Numbered from the stretch's first letter, positions 33,061 to 42,691 are shown. The stretch: 64,000 bases of DNA from Micromonospora sp. NBC_01740 (GCF_035920365.1 NZ_CP109150.1:930001-994000); one strand, 5' to 3'. The notes: generated from the sequence alone by a model not told the origin. Translations and numbers: made by a program.

Positions 33061-33861
33061 ATGGCCCTCCCCGCACCCCGACCCGCACGCCGCCCTACGG
33101 TCCGACTCGGGGGCCGACCCGCGGGCGGACTCGCACCGCGTCCTCGCGACGGCATTGCAGGTCCGGCACGGGCGGTCGGGCTCGCGATCGGCGGCCTCGT
33201 CCTGCTCGGTGCCTGTGCGCCGGCGATCGACCCGCCGTCGGCTGACCTGCCGCCGGCCGGCCTGCCGCCAGCCGGATCAGCGCCGACCACGATGCCCGGC
33301 ACGATGCCGACGGCGACCGCGTCGGCGACGGCGTTCTGGGCCACTCCCACGACCGAGTGCCCGGCCGCCGGCGTCCGGATCAGTTCGCCGGGCAGCAGCG
33401 CCGCGATGGGTCTGCGTGCGCTCGGTCTGGAACTGGTCAACTGCGGCACGAAGCCCTACCGGCTCAACGGCTACCCCGTGCTGCGCCTGTTCGACGGCGA
33501 CGGCGACACCATCCCGGTCCGGGTGGTCCACGGGGCCAGGGAGATCACCTCGGGCTTCGACGACCCGCCCCGGCCACTGACCCTGCAGCCCGGCGAGCGG
33601 GCCGGCGCCGCTGTGCTCTGGCGCAATCTGGTCACCGATCCGACGGTCGTAGCCACCGATGGCGAGCGCCTGGAGGTCGCGCCCGAAGTGGGCGGGGCCG
33701 CGCAGGTCGTCGGCCTGGACGGGCCCGTCGACCTCGGCAACACGGGCCGGATCGGCGTCAGCGCCTGGAAGAAGGCGACCGACCCGGCACCGACGCCGGC
33801 CCGGCCGGGCAGACCGGTGCCGAGCAGGTCGGCGCCGAGCAGCCCCCGGCCGCTGCCGTGA
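33061..33861 (+). CDS. DUF4232 lipoprotein
   Basis: 266-aa protein with an unusually long, Arg/Pro-rich N-terminus before a hydrophobic stretch and lipobox (GGLVLLGAC, Cys about residue 52). A Pro/Thr-rich linker leads to a DUF4232 domain (TECPAAGVRISS, GLRALGLELVNCGTKPYRLNGYPVLRLFDGDG, VLWRNLVTD, LEVAPEVGG), common in secreted actinobacterial proteins of unknown function. The tail is Pro/Ser/Arg-rich. Chosen start is the ATG at 33061; a start closer to the hydrophobic stretch would fit a normal lipoprotein signal better, so the 5' end is uncertain. Confidence 0.82.
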   Translation: MALPAPRPARRPTVRLGGRPAGGLAPRPRDGIAGPARAVGLAIGGLVLLGACAPAIDPPSADLPPAGLPPAGSAPTTMPGTMPTATASATAFWATPTTECPAAGVRISSPGSSAAMGLRALGLELVNCGTKPYRLNGYPVLRLFDGDGDTIPVRVVHGAREITSGFDDPPRPLTLQPGERAGAAVLWRNLVTDPTVVATDGERLEVAPEVGGAAQVVGLDGPVDLGNTGRIGVSAWKKATDPAPTPARPGRPVPSRSAPSSPRPLP

Positions 33862-33874
33862 GGCGCCCGGCGTC

Positions 33875-34750
33875 TCAGCTGGTGACGTCCTTGCGGGTGA
33901 AGCGCCAGAACGCCAGGCCCCAGAACAGCGTCGCGTAGCTGATCGCCGAGATCGCCCCGCGTACCACGTCGTCGGTCTGCACCGGCGTCGACAGCAGCCC
34001 CAGCCAGGCGGTGCTGTAGTGCGTCGGCAGGAACGCGCGCAGCGCGCCCAGGGCAGTGATCTGGTCGAGGATGCTGGAGAGGATCCAGAGCAGCACCGCG
34101 CCGCCGACCGCGCCCAGCGCGGCGTCCGTCACCACGGACAGCAGGAACGCCAGGCCGGCCACCACCAGGAGTACGACCGCCAGGTAGCCGAGCACGCCCA
34201 GCAGCCGCAGCAGCCCCTCGCCCGGTTCGAGCTGGGCCGCCACGGTGCTGCGCAACGGCTCCCAGCCGTAGCGGAGGGTGCCGATCAGCAGGGCGGTGCC
34301 GGCGAGCAGCAGCAGTGCCAGGGCCGAGTAGACGAGCGCGACGAGCAGCTTCACCGTCAGCAGGCGGGCCCGGGGCACCGGCACCGCCAGCAGGTAACGC
34401 AGGCTGCCCCAGCTCGCCTCGCTGGCGACCGTGTCCCCACAGAACAGCGCCACCACCACGACCATCAGGAACGACGCCGAGACGAAGATGGTGAAGAGCG
34501 TGAAGTTCAGCCCGCCCGACGTGGCGAACTCGACCAGGCTGCCGAACTCCCCGCGCCCGTTGTCGTCGTCGCCGCCCGTGTCGAACTGGAACGCGATCAA
34601 AATGATCAACGGCAGCAGCACCATGAACCCGAGCGCGAGCTGCGTACGCCGCCGGGAGGCCTGCCGCCGGAACTCGGCGCCGAACGGCAGGGTCGCCGAG
34701 GGCCGGTAGCCGGCCGCCGCTCCCACCGTGGGTGACGTACCCGCCATCAT
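33875..34750 (-). CDS. ABC-2 type transporter permease
   Basis: 291-aa permease with about six membrane helices (QLALGFMVLLPLIILIAF, FTIFVSASFLMVVVVALFCG, LLTVKLLVALVYSALALLLLAG and others) and a short KDVTS end. The ASEASWGSLRYLLAVPV segment is typical of ABC-2 (NatB-like) permeases. Its ATG at 34750 overlaps the stop of the upstream fusion gene (ATGA), so the two are translationally coupled and should form one transporter. Cargo unknown. Confidence 0.9.
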   Translation of the reverse strand: MMAGTSPTVGAAAGYRPSATLPFGAEFRRQASRRRTQLALGFMVLLPLIILIAFQFDTGGDDDNGRGEFGSLVEFATSGGLNFTLFTIFVSASFLMVVVVALFCGDTVASEASWGSLRYLLAVPVPRARLLTVKLLVALVYSALALLLLAGTALLIGTLRYGWEPLRSTVAAQLEPGEGLLRLLGVLGYLAVVLLVVAGLAFLLSVVTDAALGAVGGAVLLWILSSILDQITALGALRAFLPTHYSTAWLGLLSTPVQTDDVVRGAISAISYATLFWGLAFWRFTRKDVTS

Positions 34751-37611
34751 CGGTCTCCGCTTCCCCGAGAGTTGTCGCCCACCAGGGCGAGGAACGCGTC
34801 CTCCAGGCGGCGCCGCGGCACCACCCGGTCCACCCCGATGCCGGCCCGGACCAACTCGGCGACCACCTCGCTGCGGGCGGTGCCGTTGGTGTCCACCACG
34901 AGCTGCCCCTCGCCGTCGGGGAGCACCCGCACCCCGGGCAGGCCGTCCAGCACCGCCCGGGCGGCCTCCGGGTCGGTCACGTCGAAGAGCACGCTCGGCG
35001 ACTCGCCGACGATCTCCTCGACCGGTCCCGAGGCGACGATGCGGCCCTTGTTCACCACCACCGCGTGCGTGCAGGTCTGCTCCACCTCGGCCAGCAGGTG
35101 GCTGGAGACCAGCACCGCCCGGCCGTCGGTGGCGTAGCGCTGGAGCACCCGGCGCATCTCCGCGATCTGCGGCGGGTCGAGCCCGTCGGTCGGCTCGTCG
35201 AGCACCAGCAGCTCGGGCAGGCCCAGCATCGCCTGCGCGATGGCAAGGCGCTGCCGCATGCCGTGGCTGTAGTTGTTGGTCTTGCGGTGCACGGAGTCGC
35301 CCAGGCCGGCGATCTCCAGGGCCTCCTCGAAGTGCGCGTCCTCGGCGGGCCGGCCGGTGGCCCGCCAGTACGCCTTCAGGTTGTCCAGCCCCGACAGGTG
35401 CGGCAGGAAGCCCGGCCCCTCGACGAGCGCGCCGATCCGGGACAGCACCGGCGACCCGGGCACCAGCCGGTGCCCGAAGACGTAGATCTCGCCGGCGGTG
35501 GGCTGGGTCAGCCCCATCAGCACCCGCAGCGTGGTGGTCTTGCCCGCGCCGTTCGGGCCGAGCAGGCCGACGACCTGACCGGGGTGCACCTCGAAGTCCA
35601 CGTTGGAGACGGCGACGAAGCCGTCCGCGTACTCCTTGCGGAGCTGCCGCACGGCCAGCGGGACGCCCGCGTACGCCGGGTGGATGGAGCTGTCCTGGCG
35701 GCGGTGCCGGCGGCGGACCACGGCGACGACCACGACGAGCCCGACGACGATCGCGGCGACCAGGCCGGCCAGCACCCAGCGCCACACGGTGGCGGAGGTG
35801 GGGATGGGGTCGCCGGCGACGGTCGGCAGGCTGACCGCGCCGGTGGCCGCGACGGTGTGCACGGCCGGCTCGACCGGGGTGGCGTACGCCTGGTCGGAGG
35901 TCGCCACCACCACGCGCAGCCGGTGCCCGGCCTCGATCCGGCGTACGATCGCCGGCAGGGTGACGGTGACCGGGCGTGCCGCGTCGATGGTCGGCGGCAG
36001 GCCGGTGAGCCGGACCGGGGCGACCAGCCCGTTGGGCAGGGTTGCCGCGCCGTTGGGGTCGACGTCGTAGAGCTTGACGAAGAGCACGGCCTCCCCCGTG
36101 GCCGACGCCGCCCGCACGTCGACGGTCGGGGCGCCGACGACGTCCACCGCCTCGGTCAGCGGCTCCGACTCGAAGCGGGCGTGCTGGCCGGGAATGTCGC
36201 CGGCCACGCCGCCGAGCAGCGACGACAGCTCACCGGCGAAGGGCACCGAGGAGATGGCGGCCGGGTTGCGTGACGGCGGGTTGGCGACGGGCTGGGCGGG
36301 GCCGGCCACCGGTACGCTCCGGCGGGCCGTGCCGGCGACGCCGGGATAGTCGGCGTAGCGGTAGCCGGTCGCCACCAGCCCCCGGTCGAGGGCGTCGAAG
36401 CCGGCGATCCGCGACCAGGTGAAGTCGTCGCCCGGGGCCTCGCCCTCGCCCTTGACGTAGTGGTCGAGCCACTGCACGGTCAGGAGCTTCACCCGGTCCG
36501 AGTCGGTCTTCGGGCCCTCGCCGCCGTCGTGACCGCCGGTGAACCAGGCCACCCGCACGGGCGTGCCGGCGGCGGCGATGCCGTTCGCGTTCGCGTTCGC
36601 CTCGCCGAGCGGGAAGAGGGTGTCCGCCTCGCCCTGCACGAGCAGGGTCGGCGCCTTGATCCGGTTGAGCACCCCGGCCGGGCTGGAGCGGCGCAGCAGG
36701 TCCACGGCGGCCTGGTCGGCCCGACCCGTGGTGGCGATGCGCAGGTACGCGGCGCAGATGTCGGCGGCGAACCGGCCGCACGCCGGGTCACCGGCCCCGG
36801 CCGGCGCGCGCCCCGGACCCGTCCCCGGACCGGCGCCCGGACCCGGGCTGGGCGGGCCGGCGGAGGCGGGCGCCCCCTCGGGCTGCGCGGCGCTGCTCCC
36901 GGAGAGCCCGGCCGGCCCGGAGCCGACGTTGCCGCCGCCGCCGAAGAACAGCCCGGCCCAGCCGGACTTGAACACGCCCTCGGTGGGCTCCTTGCCGCTG
37001 CTCTCCGGCAGGAAGGAGCGGGACAGGTCGTTCCAGGTGATCATCGGCACGATCGCGTCGACGCGCTGGTCCTGCGCGGCGAGCAGGAGCGCCAGGGCGC
37101 CGCCGTACGAGCCGCCGACGACGCCCACCTTCGGGTCACCGGCGGCGTCGGTACGGATCTCGGGCCGGGCGGCGAGCCAGTCCAGCAGCCGTTCGGCGTC
37201 CCGGACCTCGTAGTCCGGGTGGTCCAGGTGGATCTGCCCGCCGCTGCGGCCGAAGCCCCGCGCGGTCCAGGTGAGCACCGCGTAGCCGCGTCCGGCGAAC
37301 TCCTCGGCGTCGGCGCGGACGGACTCCTTCGTGCCACCGAAGCCGTGCGCCAGCAGCACCGCCGGCACCTTGTCCGCCGCCGATGCGTCCTCGGGCAGGT
37401 AGAAGGTCGTGTCCAGGACGACGGGCTCGTCCCCGGTCGGCCCGGAGGAGACGTTCACGAACGCCGCCTCGGTGCGGATGGCCGGCCCCTGCGGCAGGAC
37501 GGCCCAGGTCACGGCGGCGGCGAGCAGCACGACGACCACCGTCGCGGCGACGGCGCGCCGGCGGGTGGGCAGGGCACGCCGGATCCACGCGGCCGACAAC
37601 GGCGATCTCAT
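34747..37611 (-). CDS. Fusion: membrane-anchored X-Pro-peptidase/CocE-like hydrolase plus ABC ATPase
   Basis: 954-aa three-part protein. Residues 19-41 are a TM helix. Residues about 50-590 form an S15/CocE-type hydrolase: oxyanion AHGFGG, nucleophile Ser168 (GGSYGG), acid Asp330 (QGEADTLFP), His361 (TGGHDGG), then the beta-sandwich C-terminal XPD domain. A Gly/Pro-rich insert lies at 225-275. Residues 611-632 are a second TM helix. Residues 650-954 are an ABC ATPase: Walker A GPNGAGKT (685-692), signature YSHGMRQ (781-787), Walker B LLVLDEP (801-807). Topology puts the hydrolase outside and the ATPase inside. The permease gene overlaps its stop. Start ATG at 37611, no clear ribosome binding site. 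Confidence 0.92.
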   Translation of the reverse strand: MRSPLSAAWIRRALPTRRRAVAATVVVVLLAAAVTWAVLPQGPAIRTEAAFVNVSSGPTGDEPVVLDTTFYLPEDASAADKVPAVLLAHGFGGTKESVRADAEEFAGRGYAVLTWTARGFGRSGGQIHLDHPDYEVRDAERLLDWLAARPEIRTDAAGDPKVGVVGGSYGGALALLLAAQDQRVDAIVPMITWNDLSRSFLPESSGKEPTEGVFKSGWAGLFFGGGGNVGSGPAGLSGSSAAQPEGAPASAGPPSPGPGAGPGTGPGRAPAGAGDPACGRFAADICAAYLRIATTGRADQAAVDLLRRSSPAGVLNRIKAPTLLVQGEADTLFPLGEANANANGIAAAGTPVRVAWFTGGHDGGEGPKTDSDRVKLLTVQWLDHYVKGEGEAPGDDFTWSRIAGFDALDRGLVATGYRYADYPGVAGTARRSVPVAGPAQPVANPPSRNPAAISSVPFAGELSSLLGGVAGDIPGQHARFESEPLTEAVDVVGAPTVDVRAASATGEAVLFVKLYDVDPNGAATLPNGLVAPVRLTGLPPTIDAARPVTVTLPAIVRRIEAGHRLRVVVATSDQAYATPVEPAVHTVAATGAVSLPTVAGDPIPTSATVWRWVLAGLVAAIVVGLVVVVAVVRRRHRRQDSSIHPAYAGVPLAVRQLRKEYADGFVAVSNVDFEVHPGQVVGLLGPNGAGKTTTLRVLMGLTQPTAGEIYVFGHRLVPGSPVLSRIGALVEGPGFLPHLSGLDNLKAYWRATGRPAEDAHFEEALEIAGLGDSVHRKTNNYSHGMRQRLAIAQAMLGLPELLVLDEPTDGLDPPQIAEMRRVLQRYATDGRAVLVSSHLLAEVEQTCTHAVVVNKGRIVASGPVEEIVGESPSVLFDVTDPEAARAVLDGLPGVRVLPDGEGQLVVDTNGTARSEVVAELVRAGIGVDRVVPRRRLEDAFLALVGDNSRGSGDR

Positions 37612-37973
37612 TGGGCACACGGTACGGCCCGGATCCTGAGCGTTGGCTGAGATCCTCCGTACGTCCGTCCGGTTGATCCGATCGGCGTCGCACCGGCGCG
37701 GTCCAGACCGTCTCACGGAGATGAATTCGGATCATGTGAATTCCGATGTTCGTCGGAAATCCACTCCGATCCATCCTTGTCACTCTCCGGCCCGGCACGG
37801 ACGGTGCCTAACGAGTGACCCTGCGGTTACTTCGGGCTTCGTGACGCAAAGCTGACCGTCCGGCGGCCGGAACGGTCCCCGCTGGTCGGTTAGTTTTCCG
37901 GTCCGGTGCACGGGACTTCGCCGTCGACCCCCGACCCCCCGCCGATCCCGTGCTCCCGCCGGAGGAGACAGAC
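37612..37973. other. 362-bp divergent promoter region
   Basis: This spacer separates the fusion gene from the conservon operon. It holds related 10-mers GAATTCGGAT (37723-37732) and GAATTCCGAT (37738-37747), 15 bp apart, in an AT-richer patch with nearby TCGGAAAT and CTCCGATCC. These could be regulator half-sites. A TAGTTT -10-like hexamer (37891-37896) lies 78 bp before the ATG at 37974. No gene is seen. Confidence 0.5.
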
Positions 37974-39158
37974 ATGACCGTCCCCGCACCGCCGGCCCGC
38001 CGGCGGCCCACCGCGGTGGGCCGCGTACTGCCGCTGCTGCTCCTCGTCGCCCTGCTCGCGCCGATGACCCTGCTGTTCGTCCAGACCTGGCGGCTCACGG
38101 CCGACGACCGGGACCTGGCCGGCCGGGAACGGCTGGGCGTGGAGTACCTGCGCGCCCTCGCCCCGGTCACCCACGCCCTGGTCGAGGCCCAGTCCGCCGC
38201 CGTCGCCGCCCGGCCCGTCACCAGCCAGGCGCTGACCCGCGCGGTCGAGGCCGCCGCCTCCGTGGACGCGCGGACCGGCGACGAGTTGCGCACCAAGGAA
38301 CGCTGGGCGGGCCTGCGGGCCAGGATCGAGGCGCTGGGCGCCCGCGGCCCCGCCGACCCGGAGGCGGCCTTCACCGCGTACGGCGAGGCCACCGACCTGC
38401 TGCTGGCCCTGCACGGCAAGGTCCGGGAGACGTCCGGGCTCGTCCGCGACCCCCGGCCCGACTCCTTCTTCCTCCAGCACGCGAGCCGGGACCTGCCCGA
38501 GGCGGTCGTTGCGGCCGGCCGGCTGGCCGACCTGGCCGTGCTCGCCGACCGCCGGCCCGCCAGCGACCGGAACCGCACCGCCGTCGAGATCGCCGCCCTC
38601 CGGGTGGGCGTCCTCACCCCGGCCGGTGACCTGGTCACCGATCTGCGGGCCGCCGTGGACAGCTCGGAGAGCGCCGACCTCGGCCCGAGCGTGCTGAACC
38701 CGCTCGACACCTACCAGCGGGCCGTCGAGACGTTGGCGGCCCACTCCGCGCCGGCCGGTCGCGACGCGAAGACCGACCAGGCGCGGATCGCCGGCGCCCG
38801 GCTGAACGCGCAGGCCGCCGCCGAGCAGCTCCAGCCCGTCATCCTGGACGAGCTCGACGCACTCCTCGCCGGACGCTCCCGCGACCTGGACCGGGACCGC
38901 TGGCTGACCGTGGCGGCCGGGGCGCTGGCCGTCCTGCTGTGGGCGGCACTGGGCGCGGTGTGGCTCGCCGCAGCCCGGCGGGCCCCGGGGCGCGCGGCAC
39001 AGGCCCGACGCGAGCGGTACGGCGCCGACGCCCCGCCGGAGGACACGCCGTGGCAGCCGGCCGCCGGCCGGGGTGCCGAACCGCGTCAGCTCCAGCCGGC
39101 GGGGTCGGCCCGCGAACCCGGCGGCGCGCAGTGGGGGCCCTTCGATGCTGCTCGCTAG
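37974..39158 (+). CDS. Two-TM protein heading a conservon operon
   Basis: 394-aa protein with a TM helix at about 17-37 (VLPLLLLVALLAPMTLLFV), a largely helical extracytoplasmic domain of about 270 residues, a second TM helix near 311-332 (LTVAAGALAVLLWAALGAVWLA) and a Pro-rich cytoplasmic tail. The layout matches a sensor without an output domain. Its 3' end overlaps the cvnA-like gene by 14 bp, so the two are coupled and may form one receptor complex. The ATG follows GGAGGAG. No named family recognised. Confidence 0.82.
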   Translation: MTVPAPPARRRPTAVGRVLPLLLLVALLAPMTLLFVQTWRLTADDRDLAGRERLGVEYLRALAPVTHALVEAQSAAVAARPVTSQALTRAVEAAASVDARTGDELRTKERWAGLRARIEALGARGPADPEAAFTAYGEATDLLLALHGKVRETSGLVRDPRPDSFFLQHASRDLPEAVVAAGRLADLAVLADRRPASDRNRTAVEIAALRVGVLTPAGDLVTDLRAAVDSSESADLGPSVLNPLDTYQRAVETLAAHSAPAGRDAKTDQARIAGARLNAQAAAEQLQPVILDELDALLAGRSRDLDRDRWLTVAAGALAVLLWAALGAVWLAAARRAPGRAAQARRERYGADAPPEDTPWQPAAGRGAEPRQLQPAGSAREPGGAQWGPFDAAR

Positions 39159-41754
39159 GCTCCGCATCCGGGGCAAGCTCGCGCTGCTCGTGGTCATCCC
39201 GCTGCTCAGCATGGTGGCGCTGGCCGTGCCGGCGGTGCTCGACCGCGTTGCCGCCGCGCAACGGGCCGGCGACATCGCCGACCGGGTCCGCGTCGCCAGC
39301 CGGATCGGCAGCCTCGTGCAGGACCTGCAACAGGAACGCGTCCTCTCGGTCGGGCTGCTGCTCGGCCGGGTCACCCGGAGCGAGCTGATGCAGCGGACCG
39401 CCGGCGTGGACGACCGGGTCGCCGACCTGCGGGCGACCTCGGCAGGCCCGCTGCCGCCGGAGGTGACGGAGGCCCTGCACGGCGTACGCGGGCTGACCGA
39501 CGTGCGTGCCGCGGTGCTCGCCGGCACCGCCACCCCGGACCAGATCATGGCCGCGTACGGGCCGGTCAGCACGGGACTGATCGACGCGCTGCGGCTGCCG
39601 TTCGGGGTGGACACCGACACGGCGGCCGGGCGGCAGGTGCTGGCCCTGGACGGGTTGCTCCGCGTCGACGAGGCGATGGGCGCCTGCGCCACCCTCATCG
39701 TGCTCGTCAAGGCCACCGGCTCGCCCCGGGTGAGTGCCTCGTACGTCGCCTGCATGGCGGGGCTGCGGGCGGACAACCAGGGGTTCCGCAGCCTGATCAC
39801 GCCGGAGCAGTTGAAGCTGGTGACCCTGAACGACGCGGCCGTGGCCGCCCGGACCAGCGCGGACTTCCTCACCAGGAGCGCGCTGGACCCGGCCGGCGCG
39901 ACCAGGGACATCCCGCTGGACGCGCTCTTCCCGTCGGTCCGCTCGATGATCACCTTCGGGCAGTTCATCGAGAAGAAGCTCGTCGCCGACGTCATCGCCG
40001 AGGTGACCGGGCAGCAACGCCGGGCGCTGACCGAGGCGTACCTGGTGGCGGGGATCGTCACCCTGATCCTCGCCGTGGTGGTGCTGCTCAGTGCGGCCGT
40101 CGCCCGGACGGTGGCCCGGCCGCTGACCCGGCTCACCCGCTCCGCCGACCGGGTGGCCCGGGTCGCCGAGGCGGAGCTGACCCGGGTCGCCGACGACGAG
40201 ACCGAGGGCGCCGCGCCGGTACGCCTCGACCCGGTCGACGTACGGGCCCGCGACGAGATCGGCGACCTGGCCCGCGCGTTCGACCGGGTGCAGAGCACCG
40301 CCGCCCGGCTCGTGGAACGGCAGGTCGCCGGCCGACGCAACGTGGCCCAGATGTTCGGCCACGTCGGCCGCCGTACGCAGAACCTCGTGGGCCGGCAGAT
40401 CGCGCTGATCGACCGGCTGGAGCGGCAGGAGACCGACCCCGGCCGGCTGGAGCACCTGTACCGGCTCGACCACATCTCCAGCCGGCTGCGCCGCAACGCC
40501 GGCAGCCTGGTGGTGCTCTCCGGCTCGGCCGGCGCCGACCCCCACGTGGCGCCGGTGCCGCTCGCGGACGTGGTCCGGCTGGCGCTCGGCGAGATCGAGG
40601 ACTACACCCGGGTCGACGTGCAGGTCCCGCCCGGCGTGTCGGTGGCGCCCGGCACCGTCGGCGACCTCGTCCTGGCGCTGGCCGAGCTGATGGAGAACGC
40701 GACGGTCTTCTCCCCGCCGCACACCCGGGTCACCGTGGGCGGCGAGCCGAGCGGCTCCGGCGCCCTGCTCACCGTGGTGGACCGGGGCATCGGCATGGCC
40801 CCGGAGCGGCTGGCGGAGGAGAACGCCCGGCTCACCCGGCGGGAACGGCTGGACCTCGCGCCGACCGAGGTGCTGGGGCTCTTCGTGGTGGGTCGCCTGG
40901 CCCGCCGGCACGGCTGGCAGGTGCGGCTGACGCCGACCGCCGGTGGCGGGGTGACCGCACACCTGGACGTCCCGGAGACGTCGCTGGTCGTCCACCGCGC
41001 CGAGCGGGCCGGCGTGACCGTGGCCCGGGCCGCCGTACCCGCCCGCGACCGGCGCTCGCCCGACGAGCCGGAGGCCGCCCGGCCCCGCGCGGCGGTCGGC
41101 GCGGCGCCGTCCGAGCCCCGCCCGGCGGTCGGCACGGCACCCTCCGGGGTCGGCGCGGCACCGTCCGAGCCCCGCCCGGCGGTCGGCACGGCACCGTCCG
41201 GGGTCGGCGCGGCGGCGGAGGCTGCGCCGTCCGGGTTCGACGCGGTGCTGCTGAGCCGCGCCACCCGCAGCTTGGAGTCCGGCGCCTCCTGGGACGCGTT
41301 CAGCTCCAGTGGCGAGCCGGCCGGCGTCGAGCTGCGGGCGCCGGCCGGCACCGAGCCTCGGGCACCGGCCGCAGCCGCCCCGCCGGGCATCCGGCAGCGG
41401 GTGCCCGGCGCCACCCTGCGCCCGGCCGGGCCGCCGGCCGCCCCGCCGGTGAGCGGGCCGGTGCCGGTCACCGACGCGGACCCGGCCGCCGCCCGCGCCC
41501 TCGTCGAGGCCGTCGAGTCGGGCGTACGCCGGGCCGAACTGGGCCGGGGCACCCCGGACGGCACCGCGCCGGCCGGGCTGACCCGGCGGGTGCCCGGGGC
41601 GAACCTGACCGCCACCCCGGCCCGTCAGCCCGACAGCCCCCCGGAGAACCCGGACGAGGTCCGCGACCTCCTCACCGAGTTCGAGGCGGGCGTCGCCCGC
41701 GCTCTGCACGAAGTCAGCCAAGACCGCCGCTACGAAGAGGGAACATCACGGTGA
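39145..41754 (+). CDS. cvnA: CvnA-like sensor: NIT, HAMP and HATPase domains
   Basis: 869-aa membrane sensor of the conservon type. TM1 lies at about 13-33; an extracytoplasmic NIT (nitrate/nitrite-sensing-like) domain at about 50-290; TM2 about 298-320; HAMP to about 390; then a conserved helix (MFGHVGRRTQNLVGRQ), a dimerisation-like segment RLDHISSRLRRN with His443, and an HATPase domain (ELMENATVFSPP, DRGIGM). The last 240 residues are a Pro/Ala-rich tail with two TRRVPGA-like motifs and a tandem repeat. It probably reports to the Roadblock/GTPase genes behind it. The ligand is unknown. Confidence 0.9.
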   Translation: MLLARLRIRGKLALLVVIPLLSMVALAVPAVLDRVAAAQRAGDIADRVRVASRIGSLVQDLQQERVLSVGLLLGRVTRSELMQRTAGVDDRVADLRATSAGPLPPEVTEALHGVRGLTDVRAAVLAGTATPDQIMAAYGPVSTGLIDALRLPFGVDTDTAAGRQVLALDGLLRVDEAMGACATLIVLVKATGSPRVSASYVACMAGLRADNQGFRSLITPEQLKLVTLNDAAVAARTSADFLTRSALDPAGATRDIPLDALFPSVRSMITFGQFIEKKLVADVIAEVTGQQRRALTEAYLVAGIVTLILAVVVLLSAAVARTVARPLTRLTRSADRVARVAEAELTRVADDETEGAAPVRLDPVDVRARDEIGDLARAFDRVQSTAARLVERQVAGRRNVAQMFGHVGRRTQNLVGRQIALIDRLERQETDPGRLEHLYRLDHISSRLRRNAGSLVVLSGSAGADPHVAPVPLADVVRLALGEIEDYTRVDVQVPPGVSVAPGTVGDLVLALAELMENATVFSPPHTRVTVGGEPSGSGALLTVVDRGIGMAPERLAEENARLTRRERLDLAPTEVLGLFVVGRLARRHGWQVRLTPTAGGGVTAHLDVPETSLVVHRAERAGVTVARAAVPARDRRSPDEPEAARPRAAVGAAPSEPRPAVGTAPSGVGAAPSEPRPAVGTAPSGVGAAAEAAPSGFDAVLLSRATRSLESGASWDAFSSSGEPAGVELRAPAGTEPRAPAAAAPPGIRQRVPGATLRPAGPPAAPPVSGPVPVTDADPAAARALVEAVESGVRRAELGRGTPDGTAPAGLTRRVPGANLTATPARQPDSPPENPDEVRDLLTEFEAGVARALHEVSQDRRYEEGTSR
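41098..41205 (+). repeat. Two tandem 54-bp repeats in the cvnA tail
   Basis: Units 41098-41151 and 41152-41205 encode the 18-residue unit GAAPSEPRPAVGTAPSGV twice. They are almost identical at the DNA level, suggesting recent slippage in a disordered linker. Confidence 0.85.
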
Positions 41755-42221
41755 CCAGCCCCTTCACGCACGACAACGTCGACCACCAGAACCCGGGCGC
41801 CGGGGACCTGAGCCCGGAGGCGCGCACCTTCAACTGGTTGCTGGACTCCTTCACCTCCAGTACGGCCGGCGTGCTGGAGGCGATCGCCGTCTCGTCGGAC
41901 GGGCTGCTGATGGCCATGTCGGCGATCAAGGACCGCTCCAACGCGGAACGGCTCGCCGCGGTGGTCTCCGGCATGACGAGCCTCGCCGGCGGCGCCGCGA
42001 GCTGGTACGCCCTCGGCGGGCTGAACCGGGTGGTCGTGGACATGGCCGAGGGCTACCTGCTGATCAGCGCGATCAGCAGCGGCTCCGTGCTCGGGGTGGT
42101 CGCCGACCGCTCGGCGAACCTCGGCACCGTCGCCTACGAGATGACGCTCTTCGCCGGGCGGGCCGGTGGCGCCCTCACCCCGAGACTGATCGCCGAACTG
42201 AAGAACGCCGCCCAGCAGTGA
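41751..42221 (+). CDS. cvnB: CvnB-like Roadblock/LC7 protein
   Basis: 156-aa protein with a Roadblock/LC7 domain (residues about 25-115: FNWLLDSFTSSTAGVLEAIAVSSDGLLMAMS and NRVVVDMAEGYLLISAISSGSVLGVVA). In conservons and in MglB, such proteins dimerise and act as regulators of the small GTPase. GTG at 41751 overlaps the stop of cvnA (GTGA), and its own stop overlaps cvnC, so stoichiometric expression is likely. Confidence 0.93.
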   Translation: MTSPFTHDNVDHQNPGAGDLSPEARTFNWLLDSFTSSTAGVLEAIAVSSDGLLMAMSAIKDRSNAERLAAVVSGMTSLAGGAASWYALGGLNRVVVDMAEGYLLISAISSGSVLGVVADRSANLGTVAYEMTLFAGRAGGALTPRLIAELKNAAQQ

Positions 42222-42691
42222 CCCCCGAGGTCGCCGGCGAGGGGCCGGACCCGGAACCCACGGTCCGGATCCGGCCCTACCTGCGCGCGTCGTCCCCGCA
42301 CGACGCGCGGCCCGGCCTGCCGGCGACCCCGGCCGCGCCGGCGACCGAGGACGGGCCCGCCGGCCCGCGCCCGTTCGTGCTCACCGCCGGGCGGGTGGCC
42401 GGCGCCGACCCGGCGATCGGGCTGGAGACGCAGGTGACCGCCCGACCGGCGACCGACCGGCCGGCGTCGCTGACCTGGCTGGCACCCGAGTTGCAGGCGA
42501 TCGTCTCGCTCTGCGACGAGCCGATCTCGGTCGCCGAGATCTCCGCCCGTACCCGGTTGCACTTCGGCGTGACCCGGGTGCTGGTCGGCGACCTCCGCGC
42601 CGCGGGCCACCTCGACGTGCACGACGGCGCCGACGCCCTCGACCCCGACATCATCCTGCGAGTGATGGATGGACTCCGTGCGATCTCCTGA
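42218..42691 (+). CDS. cvnC: CvnC-like DUF742 protein
   Basis: 157-aa protein with DUF742 over the whole length: VRIRPYLRAS near the start, PFVLTAGRV, LAPELQAIVSLCDEPISVAEISA and a winged-helix-like end (LHFGVTRVLVGDLRAAGHLDVH). The role of CvnC is unknown, but it always stands between the Roadblock and GTPase genes. About 20 extra residues separate the PYLR and TAGR motifs compared with shorter family members. GTG at 42218 overlaps the previous stop. Confidence 0.92.
   Translation: MTPEVAGEGPDPEPTVRIRPYLRASSPHDARPGLPATPAAPATEDGPAGPRPFVLTAGRVAGADPAIGLETQVTARPATDRPASLTWLAPELQAIVSLCDEPISVAEISARTRLHFGVTRVLVGDLRAAGHLDVHDGADALDPDIILRVMDGLRAIS

Noticed and set aside
37887..37960. ECF sigma-type promoter before the conservon (GGAAC at 37869 with later GTT)
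   Set aside because: The spacing of 19 bp to GTT or 13 bp to CGGTT does not fit the usual 15-18 bp of ECF promoters.
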